Assembly (NCBI RefSeq): GCF_001524445.2
Contig: NZ_CP013417.1
Coordinates: 1,240,001 to 1,304,000, forward strand
DNA: 64,000 bases
Direction: 5' to 3'
Source of the DNA: Burkholderia savannae
Lineage (GTDB): Bacteria; Pseudomonadota; Gammaproteobacteria; Burkholderiales; Burkholderiaceae
Shown piece after piece: positions 52,091 to 61,262 of the stretch; position 1 is the stretch's first letter; each line of letters starts with the position of its first letter. The translations under genes were made by a program, and so were the position numbers. The notes below the pieces were generated by a model. It was given only the letters and a program-made list of their open reading frames with translations, was not told the origin of the DNA and did no database searches.

Positions 52091-54787
52091 ATGTCCGCTG
52101 TACCTAATGAAGTGATGAAGTACGTTGCGGCCGAACGCGACGACGACGCGCAGGAAACCGTCGAATGGCTCGAAGCGCTCGACGGCGTGATTTCCTCCGT
52201 CGGCCCCGGCCGCGCGCACTACCTGATCGAAAAGCAGATCGAATTCGCGCGGATGCACGGCGAGCACCTGCCCTTCTCCGCGAACACCCCGTACATCAAC
52301 ACGATTCCCGTCGAAGCCCAGGCGAAGATTCCGGGCGACCAGGACATCGAGCACCGGATTCGCTCGTACACGCGCTGGAACGCGATCGCGATGGTGCTGC
52401 GCGCGGGCAAGGACACGAACGTCGGCGGCCACATCGCGTCGTTCGCGTCGGCCGCCACGCTCTACGACGTCGGCTACAACCACTTCTGGCACGCGCCGTC
52501 CGCCGAGCACGGCGGCGATCTCGTGTTCGTGCAGGGCCACTCGTCGCCCGGCGTGTACTCGCGCGCGTTCCTGCTCGGCCGCCTGACCGAGAACCAGCTC
52601 GACAACTTCCGCCAGGAAGTTGGCGGCAACGGCATCTCGTCGTATCCGCACCCGTGGCTGATGCCGGACTTCTGGCAGTTCCCGACCGTGTCGATGGGCC
52701 TCGGCCCGATCATGGCGATCTACCAGGCGCGCTTCATGAAATACATCGAAGCGCGCGGCATCGCGAAGACGCAGGGCCGCAAGGTGTGGGCGTTCCTCGG
52801 CGACGGCGAGACGGACGAGCCGGAATCGCTCGGCGCGATCGGCATGGCGAGCCGCGAGAAGCTCGACAACCTCGTGTTCGTGATCAACTGCAACCTGCAG
52901 CGTCTCGACGGCCCGGTGCGCGGCAACGGCAAGATCATCCAGGAGCTGGAATCGGAATTCCGCGGCGCGGGCTGGAACGTGATCAAGGTGATCTGGGGCA
53001 GCCGCTGGGATGCGCTGTTCGCGCGCGACAAGACGGGCGCGCTGATGCGCCGCATGATGGAAGTCGTCGACGGCGAGTATCAGACGTACAAGTCGGAGTC
53101 GGGCGCGTACGTGCGCGAGCATTTCTTCAACACGCCGGAGCTCAAGGCGCTCGTCGCCGACTGGTCCGACGACGACATCTGGAACCTGAACCGCGGCGGC
53201 CACGATCCGCACAAGATCTACGCGGCGTTCCACGAGGCGAGCAACTCGAAGGGCGCGCCGACCGTGATCCTCGCGAAGACCATCAAGGGCTACGGGATGG
53301 GCGAGTCGGGCCAGGCGATGAACATCACGCACCAGCAGAAGAAGCTGCCCGTCGAGCAACTGAAGAAGTTCCGCGACCAGTTCCGCCTGCCGATCACCGA
53401 CGAGCAGATCGCCGACGTGCCGTACGTGAAATTCGAGGAAGGCTCGAAGGAGCTCGAATACATGCGCAAGCAGCGCATGGACCTCGGCGGCTACCTGCCG
53501 CAGCGCCGCGAGAAGGCGCAGTCGCTGCCGGTGCCGGCGCTCGAAGCGTTCGAGCCGCTCCTGAAGGGCACGGGCGAAGGCCGCGAGATCTCGACGACGA
53601 TGGCGTTCGTGCGGATCTTGAACATCCTGTTGAAGGACAAGACGCTCGGCAAGCGCGTCGTGCCGATCGTGCCGGACGAGTCGCGCACGTTCGGCATGGA
53701 GGGCCTGTTCCGCCAGATCGGCATCTGGAACCAGGAAGGCCAGAAGTACGTGCCGGAGGATTCCGACCAGCTGATGTTCTACAAGGAATCGGAAACCGGC
53801 CAGATCCTGCAGGAAGGCATCAACGAAGCGGGCGGCATGTGCGACTGGATCGCGGCGGCGACGTCGTACTCGACGCACGGCGAGATCATGGTGCCGTTCT
53901 ACATCTTCTATTCGATGTTCGGCTTCCAGCGGATCGGCGATCTGGCATGGGCGGCGGGCGACATGCGCTCGCGCGGCTTCCTGCTCGGCGGCACGGCGGG
54001 CCGCACGACGCTCAACGGCGAAGGCCTGCAGCACGAGGACGGCCATTCGCTGCTGTGGGCCGCATCGGTGCCGAACTGCGTGAGCTACGATCCGACGTTC
54101 GGCTACGAGCTCGCCGTCATCATGCAGGACGGCCTGCGCCGGATGGTGCAGGAGCAGGAGGACGTCTACTACTACGTCACCGTGATGAACGAGAACTACG
54201 AGCATCCGGCGATTCCGCAGGGCGAGCACGTGGCGGCCGACATCATCAAGGGCATGTACTCGTTCAAGAAAGCCGACGCCGATCAGAAGGCGCCGCGCGT
54301 TCAACTGCTCGGCGCGGGCACGATCTTCAACGAAGTGATCGCCGCCGCGGATCTGCTGAAGAACGACTGGGGCGTCGCGGCCGATCTGTGGAGCGTGCCG
54401 AGCTTCACCGAGCTCGCCCGTGAAGGCCACGAAGTCGAGCGCTGGAACCTGCTGCATCCGGCCGAGGAGCGCCGCCTGTCGCACGTGCAGAAGTGCCTGA
54501 AGGACGCGCAGGGCCCGGTGATCGCGTCGACCGACTACGTGCGCGCGCTCGCCGACCAGATTCGCGGCCAGGTCGATCGCCGCTACGTCGTGCTCGGCAC
54601 CGACGGCTTCGGCCGCTCGGACACGCGCAAGGCGCTGCGCCATTTCTTCGAAGTGGACCGGTACTGGGTCACGGTCGCGGCGCTCAACGCGCTCGCCGAC
54701 GAAGGCGCGATCGACCGCAAGGTCGTGGCGGACGCCATCGCGAAGTACGAGCTCGACCCGGCCAAACCCAACCCGATGACGGTTTAA
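52091..54787 (+). CDS. aceE: Pyruvate dehydrogenase E1 component (homodimeric type)
   Basis: An 898-residue protein, the length of the homodimeric E1 of gamma/beta-proteobacteria. The thiamine-diphosphate motif runs GDGETDEPES to the Asn in NCNLQRLDGPVRGN, and the Glu-containing loop RTFGMEGLFRQIG fits the E1 active site. It decarboxylates pyruvate and acetylates the lipoyl arms of AceF. ATG 52091 has AGGAGACGAG just upstream. aceF follows after 136 bp. Confidence 0.97.
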   Translation: MSAVPNEVMKYVAAERDDDAQETVEWLEALDGVISSVGPGRAHYLIEKQIEFARMHGEHLPFSANTPYINTIPVEAQAKIPGDQDIEHRIRSYTRWNAIAMVLRAGKDTNVGGHIASFASAATLYDVGYNHFWHAPSAEHGGDLVFVQGHSSPGVYSRAFLLGRLTENQLDNFRQEVGGNGISSYPHPWLMPDFWQFPTVSMGLGPIMAIYQARFMKYIEARGIAKTQGRKVWAFLGDGETDEPESLGAIGMASREKLDNLVFVINCNLQRLDGPVRGNGKIIQELESEFRGAGWNVIKVIWGSRWDALFARDKTGALMRRMMEVVDGEYQTYKSESGAYVREHFFNTPELKALVADWSDDDIWNLNRGGHDPHKIYAAFHEASNSKGAPTVILAKTIKGYGMGESGQAMNITHQQKKLPVEQLKKFRDQFRLPITDEQIADVPYVKFEEGSKELEYMRKQRMDLGGYLPQRREKAQSLPVPALEAFEPLLKGTGEGREISTTMAFVRILNILLKDKTLGKRVVPIVPDESRTFGMEGLFRQIGIWNQEGQKYVPEDSDQLMFYKESETGQILQEGINEAGGMCDWIAAATSYSTHGEIMVPFYIFYSMFGFQRIGDLAWAAGDMRSRGFLLGGTAGRTTLNGEGLQHEDGHSLLWAASVPNCVSYDPTFGYELAVIMQDGLRRMVQEQEDVYYYVTVMNENYEHPAIPQGEHVAADIIKGMYSFKKADADQKAPRVQLLGAGTIFNEVIAAADLLKNDWGVAADLWSVPSFTELAREGHEVERWNLLHPAEERRLSHVQKCLKDAQGPVIASTDYVRALADQIRGQVDRRYVVLGTDGFGRSDTRKALRHFFEVDRYWVTVAALNALADEGAIDRKVVADAIAKYELDPAKPNPMTV

Positions 54788-54923
54788 CGCACGCGCCGCG
54801 TGACGCCGCGCGCCCGTTTCCGCTTTCGTCGACGAGGGCGGGGCGGGCGGCGCGGCTCCGCCTTGCATGGGATCAGAGTCGGCCGCCCGCGCGGCGACGC
54901 TGATCGACAGGAGACTGAAACAG

Positions 54924-56567
54924 ATGAGTCAAGCGATCGAAGTCAAGGTGCCGGATATCGGCGATTACAAGGACGTGCCCGTCATCGAAGTGCTCGTGAA
55001 GCCGGGCGATGCGGTCGAGGCCGAGCAGTCGCTCGTCACGCTCGAGTCCGACAAGGCGACGATGGACGTGCCGAGCCCCGTCGGCGGCACGGTCAAGGAA
55101 GTGAAGGTCAAGGTCGGCGACGCGGTGTCGCAGGGCTCGCTGATCGTGCTGCTCGACGGCGCGCAAGCGGCCGCTAAGCCCGCGCAGGCGAACGGCGCCG
55201 CGGCGCCCATCCCGCAGCCGGCGCCCGCCGCTGCCGCGGCGGCGCCCGCGCCGGCCGCCGGCGGCGGCACGGTCGACGTGAAAGTGCCGGACATCGGCGA
55301 CTACAAGGACGTGCCCGTCATCGAGATATCGGTGAAGGTCGGCGATACGGTCGAGGCCGAGCAGTCGCTCGTCACGCTCGAATCGGACAAGGCGACGATG
55401 GACGTGCCGAGCCCGACCGCGGGCGTCGTCAAGGCCATCAAGGTGAAGGTGGGCGATGCGGTGTCGAAGGGCTCGCTGATCGTCGTGCTCGAAGCGGCGG
55501 GCGGCGGCGCGGCCGCGCCGCAGGCGGCGCACGCTCAGGCGGCGCCGGCGCCTGCTCAGGCGGCTTCCGCGCCTGCACCCGCCGCCGCACCCGCGCCGCG
55601 AGCGGCGCCCGCCGCCGCGCTCGCGCCTGCCGCGAGCGGCGAGTATCGCGCGAGCCACGCGTCGCCGTCGGTGCGCAAGTTCGCGCGCGAGCTCGGCGTC
55701 GACGTGTCGCGCGTGCAGGGCACGGGCCCGAAGGCCCGCATCACGAAGGAAGACGTCACCGCGTTCGTGAAGGGCGTGATGACGGGCCAACGCGCGGCGC
55801 CCGCCGCGGCAGCCGCACCGGCGGGCGGCGGCGAGCTGAACCTGCTGCCGTGGCCGAAGGTCGATTTCACGAAGTTCGGCCCGATCGAGGCGAAGCCGCT
55901 GTCGCGCATCAAGAAGATCTCGGGCGCGAATCTGCATCGCAACTGGGTGATGATCCCGCACGTCACGAACAACGACGAAGCGGACATCACCGAGCTCGAG
56001 GCGCTGCGCGTGCAACTGAACAAGGAGCACGAGAAGGCGGGCGTGAAGTTCACGATGCTTGCGTTCGTGATCAAGGCGGTCGTCTCGGCGCTGAAGAAGT
56101 TCCCGACGTTCAATGCGAGCCTCGACGGCGACAACCTCGTCTTCAAGCAGTACTACCACGTCGGTTTCGCCGCCGACACGCCGAATGGTCTCGTCGTGCC
56201 GGTGATTCGCGACGCGGACAAGAAGGGCCTCGTCGACATCGCGAAGGAAATGAGCGAACTGTCGAAGGCGGCGCGCGAGGGCAAGCTGAAGCCGGACCAG
56301 ATGCAGGGCGGCTGCTTCTCGATCTCGTCGCTGGGCGGCATCGGCGGCACGCATTTCACGCCGATCATCAACGCGCCGGAGGTGGCGATCCTCGGCCTGT
56401 CGCGCAGCGCAACGAAGCCCGTGTGGGACGGCAAGCAGTTCGTGCCGCGCCTCACGCTGCCGATGTCGCTGTCGTACGACCATCGCGTGATCGACGGCGC
56501 GGAAGCCGCGCGGTTCAATGCGTATCTCGGCGCGATTCTCGGCGACTTCCGTCGCGTGATTCTTTGA
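54924..56567 (+). CDS. aceF: Pyruvate dehydrogenase E2, dihydrolipoamide acetyltransferase, two lipoyl domains
   Basis: A 547-residue protein. Two lipoyl domains carry the ESDKATM lysines at residues 44 and 156, separated by Ala/Pro linkers. The peripheral-subunit-binding domain ([23 protein letters not shown]) lies at about 247-275. The catalytic domain at about 310-547 ends with the [13 protein letters not shown] motif (His-Asp). It passes acetyl groups to CoA and forms the complex core. E. coli has three lipoyl domains, so two is a moderate reduction. AGGAGA lies nine bases before the ATG. Confidence 0.97.
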   Translation: MSQAIEVKVPDIGDYKDVPVIEVLVKPGDAVEAEQSLVTLESDKATMDVPSPVGGTVKEVKVKVGDAVSQGSLIVLLDGAQAAAKPAQANGAAAPIPQPAPAAAAAAPAPAAGGGTVDVKVPDIGDYKDVPVIEISVKVGDTVEAEQSLVTLESDKATMDVPSPTAGVVKAIKVKVGDAVSKGSLIVVLEAAGGGAAAPQAAHAQAAPAPAQAASAPAPAAAPAPRAAPAAALAPAASGEYRASHASPSVRKFARELGVDVSRVQGTGPKARITKEDVTAFVKGVMTGQRAAPAAAAAPAGGGELNLLPWPKVDFTKFGPIEAKPLSRIKKISGANLHRNWVMIPHVTNNDEADITELEALRVQLNKEHEKAGVKFTMLAFVIKAVVSALKKFPTFNASLDGDNLVFKQYYHVGFAADTPNGLVVPVIRDADKKGLVDIAKEMSELSKAAREGKLKPDQMQGGCFSISSLGGIGGTHFTPIINAPEVAILGLSRSATKPVWDGKQFVPRLTLPMSLSYDHRVIDGAEAARFNAYLGAILGDFRRVIL

Positions 56568-56669
56568 TGAGCGGGGAGGCTCGCGGGGGCGTGGGTTTTT
56601 TGTCGGTTATCCACGTTTCATCGTTGAACTTGCTTTCCTAACGGTCTGCTGGCGTCGCTCCTGCGCGGG

Positions 56670-56735
56670 GCGGCGGTCACTTTTCTTTGTCTTCCAAAGA
56701 AAAGTAACCAAAAGAAAGGCGCGTCCTTGGGCGGA
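56670..56735. repeat. Dispersed hairpin repeat element in the aceF-lpd gap
   Basis: Perfect 11-bp arms ACTTTTCTTTG (56679-56689) and CAAAGAAAAGT (56695-56705) around TCTTC, continuing as AACCAAAAGAAAGGCGCG. It closely resembles a short CTTTG/CAAAG hairpin repeat found in many copies in Burkholderia, Xanthomonas and Pseudomonas genomes. That resemblance is from memory. It may act as a processing or attenuation hairpin within the operon. Confidence 0.6.
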
Positions 56736-56846
56736 CGGCAAAGGTGGTCCTGCCCATGCTCCCGTTCTCCAGTCAGGCCGTAGTTCAGGTTCAATTCGCG
56801 AGTTTTCCCTCCGTCTGTCAGCAGTTAATCAAGAAGGGGACGGTAC

Positions 56847-58601
56847 ATGAGTCTCATCGAAGTCAAGGTTCCGGATATCGGCGATTTCACCGGCGTCGAC
56901 GTCATCGAAGTCAACGTCCAGCCCGGCGACGTGATCGAAAAGGAGCAGACGCTCCTCACGCTCGAATCGGACAAGGCGTCCATGGAAGTGCCGAGCGACG
57001 TCGCCGGCACCGTGAAGGAAATCAAGATCAAGCCGGGCGACAAAGTCTCGCGAGGCACGGTGATCGCGCTCGTCGAGGCGTCGGCCGAGGCCGCGCCGGC
57101 CAAGCCCGCCGAACCGGCGAAGCCGGCAGCGGCCGCAGCCGCACCGGCGAGCGCGCCCGCGCCGCAAGCCGGCAGCTTCGGCGGCGCCGCCGACGTCGAG
57201 TGCGACATGCTCGTGCTCGGCGCCGGCCCCGGCGGCTATTCGGCCGCGTTCCGCTCGGCCGATCTCGGCATGAAGACGGTGCTCGTCGAGCGCTATTCGA
57301 CGCTCGGCGGCGTGTGTCTGAACGTCGGCTGCATTCCGTCGAAGGCGCTGCTGCACACCGCGCTCGTCGTCGAGGAGGCGCAGGCGCTCGCCGCGCACGG
57401 CATTTCGTTCGGCAAGCCGCAAGTCGATCTCGACAAGCTGCGCGACTTCAAGGGCGGCGTGGTCAAGAAGCTGACGACGGGTCTCGCCGGCATGGCGAAG
57501 GCGCGCAAGGTCGACGTGGTGACGGGCGTCGGCGCGTTCGTCGATCCGCACCACATCGAAGTGCAGACGGACGGCGGCAAGAAGATCGTCAAGTTCAAGC
57601 AGGCGATCATCGCGGCGGGCTCGCAGGCCGTGAAGCTGCCGTTCATGCCGGAGGACCCGCGCGTCGTCGATTCGACGGGCGCGCTCGAACTGCGCCAGTT
57701 GCCGAAGCGCATGCTCGTGATCGGCGGCGGCATCATCGGCCTCGAAATGGCGACGGTGTATTCGACGCTCGGCGCCGAGATCGACGTCGTCGAAATGATG
57801 GACGGCCTGATGATGGGCGCGGACCGCGATCTCGTGAAAGTCTGGGAGAAGTACAACGCGAAGCGCTTCGGCAACGTGATGCTGAAGACCAAGACGGTCG
57901 GCGCGCAAGCGAAGGACGACGGCATCTACGTGACGTTCGAGGGCGAGAAGGCGCCGGCGGAGCCGCAGCGCTACGACCTCGTGCTGGTCGCGGTCGGCCG
58001 CAGCCCGAACGGCAAGAAGATCGGCGCCGACAAGGCAGGCGTTGCGGTGACGGATCGGGGCTTCATCGACGTCGACACGCAGATGCGCACGAATGTCCCG
58101 CACATCTTCGCGATCGGCGACATCGTCGGCCAGCCGATGCTCGCGCACAAGGCGGTGCATGAAGGCCACGTGGCGGCGGAAGCCGCGCACGGCGAGAAGG
58201 CGTACTTCGACGCGCTGCAGATTCCGTCGGTGGCCTATACCGATCCGGAAGTCGCGTGGGCGGGCAAGACGGAAGATCAGTGCAAGGCCGAAGGCATCAA
58301 GTACGGCAAGGCCGTGTTCCCGTGGGCCGCGTCGGGCCGCGCGATCGCGAACGGCCGCGACGAGGGCTTCACGAAGCTGATCTTCGATGAGGAAACCCAC
58401 CGCGTGATCGGCGGCGGCATCGTCGGCCTGAACGCGGGCGACCTCATCAGCGAAGTGTGTCTCGCGGTGGAGATGGGCGCGGACGCGGAAGACATCGGCA
58501 AGACGATCCATCCGCACCCGACGCTCGGCGAATCGGTCGGCATGGCGGCCGAGCTGTACGAAGGCGTCTGCACGGACTTGCCGCCGCAGCGCAAGAAGTA
58601 A
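56847..58601 (+). CDS. lpdA: Dihydrolipoyl dehydrogenase with N-terminal lipoyl domain (E3 of pyruvate dehydrogenase)
   Basis: A 584-residue protein, about 110 longer than usual E3 because of an N-terminal lipoyl domain with Lys43 in ESDKASM and an Ala/Pro linker (about 80-112). Then come the FAD-binding GAGPGGYSAAF, the redox disulfide GGVCLNVGCIPSK, the NAD-binding VIGGGIIGLEMATVYSTLG, and the C-terminal His-Glu in HPHPTLGESV. It reoxidises dihydrolipoyl groups with NAD+. This fused form is known from Neisseria, Ralstonia and Burkholderia PDH operons. It is 279 bp after aceF, a gap holding the hairpin repeat. Confidence 0.97.
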   Translation: MSLIEVKVPDIGDFTGVDVIEVNVQPGDVIEKEQTLLTLESDKASMEVPSDVAGTVKEIKIKPGDKVSRGTVIALVEASAEAAPAKPAEPAKPAAAAAAPASAPAPQAGSFGGAADVECDMLVLGAGPGGYSAAFRSADLGMKTVLVERYSTLGGVCLNVGCIPSKALLHTALVVEEAQALAAHGISFGKPQVDLDKLRDFKGGVVKKLTTGLAGMAKARKVDVVTGVGAFVDPHHIEVQTDGGKKIVKFKQAIIAAGSQAVKLPFMPEDPRVVDSTGALELRQLPKRMLVIGGGIIGLEMATVYSTLGAEIDVVEMMDGLMMGADRDLVKVWEKYNAKRFGNVMLKTKTVGAQAKDDGIYVTFEGEKAPAEPQRYDLVLVAVGRSPNGKKIGADKAGVAVTDRGFIDVDTQMRTNVPHIFAIGDIVGQPMLAHKAVHEGHVAAEAAHGEKAYFDALQIPSVAYTDPEVAWAGKTEDQCKAEGIKYGKAVFPWAASGRAIANGRDEGFTKLIFDEETHRVIGGGIVGLNAGDLISEVCLAVEMGADAEDIGKTIHPHPTLGESVGMAAELYEGVCTDLPPQRKK

Positions 58602-58633
58602 GCGGCGCGGCCGTCACGCAGCGGCCGCACGAA

Positions 58634-58671
58634 GAAACGGCGCCTCCCCCAGCAAGGGGAGGCGCCGTTTC
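58634..58671 (+). terminator. Terminator of the PDH operon
   Basis: Perfect 16-bp arms starting GAAACGGCGCCTCCCC around loop CAGCAA, followed by ATTTT. Very stable stem 32 bp after the lpdA stop. Confidence 0.88.
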
Positions 58672-58722
58672 ATTTTGCGGGGGCGCACAAGACGCCCGGC
58701 GCGGCGGACATTCTCGGCCGAG

Positions 58723-58750
58723 AAAAAAGCCGCGCAGATGCGCGGCTTTC
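58723..58750 (-). terminator. Terminator of the phasin gene
   Basis: Eleven-bp arms AAAGCCGCGCA and TGCGCGGCTTT with a minimal loop. On the minus strand six T residues follow, 30 bp after the phasin stop. Confidence 0.85.
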
Positions 58751-58779
58751 CCCAAACGAGCAGATGATGCCGCCGGCGC

Positions 58780-59358
58780 TTACGCGGTCTTGCCGCCGGT
58801 GGTGCTGCGGCGCGACGCGGCGGCCGCGGTATTCGCCGCCTTCGTGGCGACGGCAGCGGCGGCGTTGAAGTTCGTTTCGGCGATTTCGACCGCTTGCTTC
58901 GCGGCCTTCTGCACCGTTTCGTACGTCGTGTTCGCGGCGTTGATCGCCGACTTCAGCGCGGCGACGGCGGTTTCCGAGCCGGCCGGCGCGTTCTTCGCGA
59001 CGTTGTCGACGAGCGCTTGCACCTTGCGGTTCTGTTCTTCGTACTGCGCCTCAGCGACCTTCGCGAATTCGGCTTGCGTGGCCGACGCGATTTCGTACAC
59101 GTGGCGGCCGTACGCGAGCACCTTCTCGGCGATCGGCTGCGTGAGGCTCGCCTGCAGCGCGAGCAGTTCCTGCGCGTCCTTCACGGACAGCGCGCGCTGC
59201 ACGTTTTCCTGACTTTCAGCGAGCGTCGACTTCACCACTTGCAGATTGAGTTCGATCAGCTTTTCGACGCCTTCGAACGCCTTCGTCGTGAGGCCGAAGA
59301 GGCTTTCGATGTTAGCTTTCTGGGCAGCGGCGATTTGCTCGGGGGTCAGCAAAGACAT
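58780..59358 (-). CDS. phaP: Phasin family protein (polyhydroxyalkanoate granule-associated)
   Basis: A 192-residue, helix-rich, Ala-rich protein with the phasin_2 pattern: [44 protein letters not shown] start (short parts quoted), long amphipathic helices, and an Ala/Lys tail ending in [12 protein letters not shown]. Phasins coat PHA granules and control their size. ATG 59358 is chosen since AGGAG lies seven bases upstream; ATG 59364 has it at one base. It has a near-consensus promoter and PhaR-like repeats upstream. Monocistronic. Confidence 0.9.
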   Translation of the reverse strand: MSLLTPEQIAAAQKANIESLFGLTTKAFEGVEKLIELNLQVVKSTLAESQENVQRALSVKDAQELLALQASLTQPIAEKVLAYGRHVYEIASATQAEFAKVAEAQYEEQNRKVQALVDNVAKNAPAGSETAVAALKSAINAANTTYETVQKAAKQAVEIAETNFNAAAAVATKAANTAAAASRRSTTGGKTA

Positions 59359-59435
59359 GTTCATGCTCCTGAAGTTCGATCGGGGATCGTGAAGGAAAAG
59401 GGCACAACTTTGGGGAACAGATACCTGAAACTGCT

Positions 59436-59509
59436 TTGTGCAACGCAACAATGGATTCTATTTTAGGGCGCCAGAATTGAATGTCAAGTACTTTTGGTGC
59501 ATTGCACAA
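59436..59509 (-). promoter_or_regulatory. Phasin promoter with TTGCACAA repeats (PhaR-operator candidates)
   Basis: On the minus strand TTGACA (59487-59482), a 16-bp spacer and TAAAAT (59465-59460) form a near-consensus promoter. TTGTGCAA / TTGCACAA elements flank it, at 59436-59443 followed by CGCAACAA and at about 59502-59509 next to GGTGCA. PhaR, the PHA-responsive repressor of beta-proteobacteria, binds TGC/GCA-rich sites in phaP promoters, so these are good candidates. Confidence 0.55.
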
Positions 59510-60019
59510 ACCTGACAATTTCTAGACAAAACAATAGTTTGCAATGTCTCGGTGGGATCGGTTTCAGCGTGTGTCCCGAGCCGGTTCGGAGGCCCGCCGC
59601 ACGCACGAGAGTGCACCATCGCGACGCGAGTAAACCGATCGGAGTGACGGAACGTTTAACATTCTGGCATGTCGAAGCGGTCGCTGTTTTCGGCACGGCG
59701 GCGGGCGTCAACGCCCGCCGCCGTGCCTATCGGCGGGTCGTCCGGCCCGCTTCGCCTGTCGAATTCGTGGTTTCCCCTGCTTCAGCTTGTCCGTCGCGCC
59801 GCCGATATTCTGGTCAACCGGTGGGTGATTTGTGTGTCGCGCGCGTCGGGAGCTTCGTTTTCTTCATCGTATTTTTCGATGGAAGAGACGGGGCCGATTG
59901 GTCTGGTACGATCGATTCTTACATTTCGGTTTAACGAAGATCGGTAAGTGCCTAATATTGCTTATTTTTCAGCTTTTACTACACTTGCGGAAACCTCCCG
60001 CCGTTTTGTTCGGACCCCA
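59510..60019. other. Intergenic region between phasin and pbpG, no gene recognised
   Basis: About 510 bp with mixed composition. Open frames present here lack Shine-Dalgarno signals, have atypical codon use and Arg/Ser-rich products. The last 100 bp are AT-rich and probably contain the pbpG promoter. Confidence 0.5.
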
Positions 60020-61141
60020 ATGAAAGCCCAACTGTTTGCACCGCTCAGGATGATGCAGAGCGTGGCGCTCGGCACCGCCGTTTCGGTCGCCGTCTCGCTG
60101 ATGGTGGCGACGGCCGCCGTCGCGCCCGCGGACGCGTTCGCCGCCACCGCCAAGACCGCGCAGAGCGCGAAAGGCAAGAAGAGCGCGGCGAAGAAGTCAC
60201 TGCGCGCCGCGTCGTCGAGCGCCGAACCGCGCGCGAAAGGCGCGCGCAAGCGCGTGACCTACGTGTCGAACGGCCGTCACCACAGCGGCGTGCGCCGCGT
60301 CGCGTTCCAGCCGCGGCCGCCGTCGGTCGGCCAGGCGTTCGGCCTGCACGACACGCCCGATTCGCTCGCGCTGCGCTCGAGCGTCGCCTACGTCGTCGAC
60401 CAGAACACGTCCGAGCCGCTCTTCGACAAAAATTCGCACGCGGTCGTGCCGATCGCGTCGATCACGAAGCTGATGACCGCGATGGTCGTCCTCGATTCGA
60501 AGTCGCAGCTCACCGACGAGGTCGAAGTGACCGACGAGGATCGCGATTACGAGAAGGGCACGGGTTCGCGCCTGTCGGTGGGCTCGGTGCTGTCGCGCGA
60601 GGACATGCTGCACATCGCGCTGATGGCGTCGGAGAACCGCGCGGCGGCCGCGCTGTCGCGCTACTACCAGGGCGGCCGTCCGGCGTTCATCGCCGCGATG
60701 AACGCGAAGGCGAAGGCGCTCGGCATGTCCGACACGCATTTCGAGAACTCGACTGGGCTGTCGAGCCAGAACGTGTCGAGCGCGCGCGATCTCGTGAAGA
60801 TGGTGAACGCGGCGTATCAGTACCCACTCATCCGCAAGTTCTCGACCGACCGCAGCTACGAGGTGAACACCGGCAAGCGGACGCTCGCGTACAACAGCAC
60901 GAATGCGCTCGTGCGCAATCCTTCGTGGGACATCGGCCTGCAGAAGACTGGTTTCATCAACGAAGCGGGCGAGTGCCTCGTGATGCAGACGACGATTCAC
61001 AGCCGTCCGATCGTGATGGTGCTGCTCGATTCGTTCGGCAAGTACTCGCGTTTCGCCGATGCGTCGCGCGTGCGCAACTGGCTCGACAACGGCGGCGGCG
61101 AGCGCCTGACGGCGGCGAACACGCCGGCGGGCGGGACCTGA
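60020..61141 (+). CDS. pbpG: D-alanyl-D-alanine endopeptidase (PBP7/PbpG type)
   Basis: A 373-residue protein from ATG 60020. It has a signal peptide at about residues 1-45, ending in ADAFA, a Lys/Ser/Arg-rich low-complexity segment at about 47-100, and then a penicillin-binding peptidase domain. The active-site motifs are SITK (Ser nucleophile and Lys), SEN, and KTG in LQKTGFIN. Enzymes of this group cleave D-Ala-mDAP cross-links in peptidoglycan in the periplasm. The basic segment between signal and domain is longer than in E. coli PBP7. A strong terminator follows. Confidence 0.92.
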   Translation: MKAQLFAPLRMMQSVALGTAVSVAVSLMVATAAVAPADAFAATAKTAQSAKGKKSAAKKSLRAASSSAEPRAKGARKRVTYVSNGRHHSGVRRVAFQPRPPSVGQAFGLHDTPDSLALRSSVAYVVDQNTSEPLFDKNSHAVVPIASITKLMTAMVVLDSKSQLTDEVEVTDEDRDYEKGTGSRLSVGSVLSREDMLHIALMASENRAAAALSRYYQGGRPAFIAAMNAKAKALGMSDTHFENSTGLSSQNVSSARDLVKMVNAAYQYPLIRKFSTDRSYEVNTGKRTLAYNSTNALVRNPSWDIGLQKTGFINEAGECLVMQTTIHSRPIVMVLLDSFGKYSRFADASRVRNWLDNGGGERLTAANTPAGGT

Positions 61142-61174
61142 TCGCGGACGCGGCCGAGCGTCGCATCGCCCAGC

Positions 61175-61204
61175 AAAAAGCCCCGCGAATGCGGGGCTTT
61201 TTTT
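61175..61204 (+). terminator. Terminator downstream of pbpG
   Basis: Arms AAAAAGCCCCGC and GCGGGGCTTTTT around loop GAAT, continuing into TTTTTTT. It can act on both strands and separates pbpG from the convergent iclR gene. Confidence 0.92.
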
Positions 61205-61262
61205 GTGCGCCGGCCACCGGAGGCGCGGGGCGGCCGAGCGCTGGAGCGCGATGCGCGCGCGC

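Noticed and set aside
59494..59947. Small open frames between phasin and pbpG
   Set aside because: No Shine-Dalgarno, atypical codon use, Arg/Ser-rich products, and overlap with the phasin and pbpG promoter regions.
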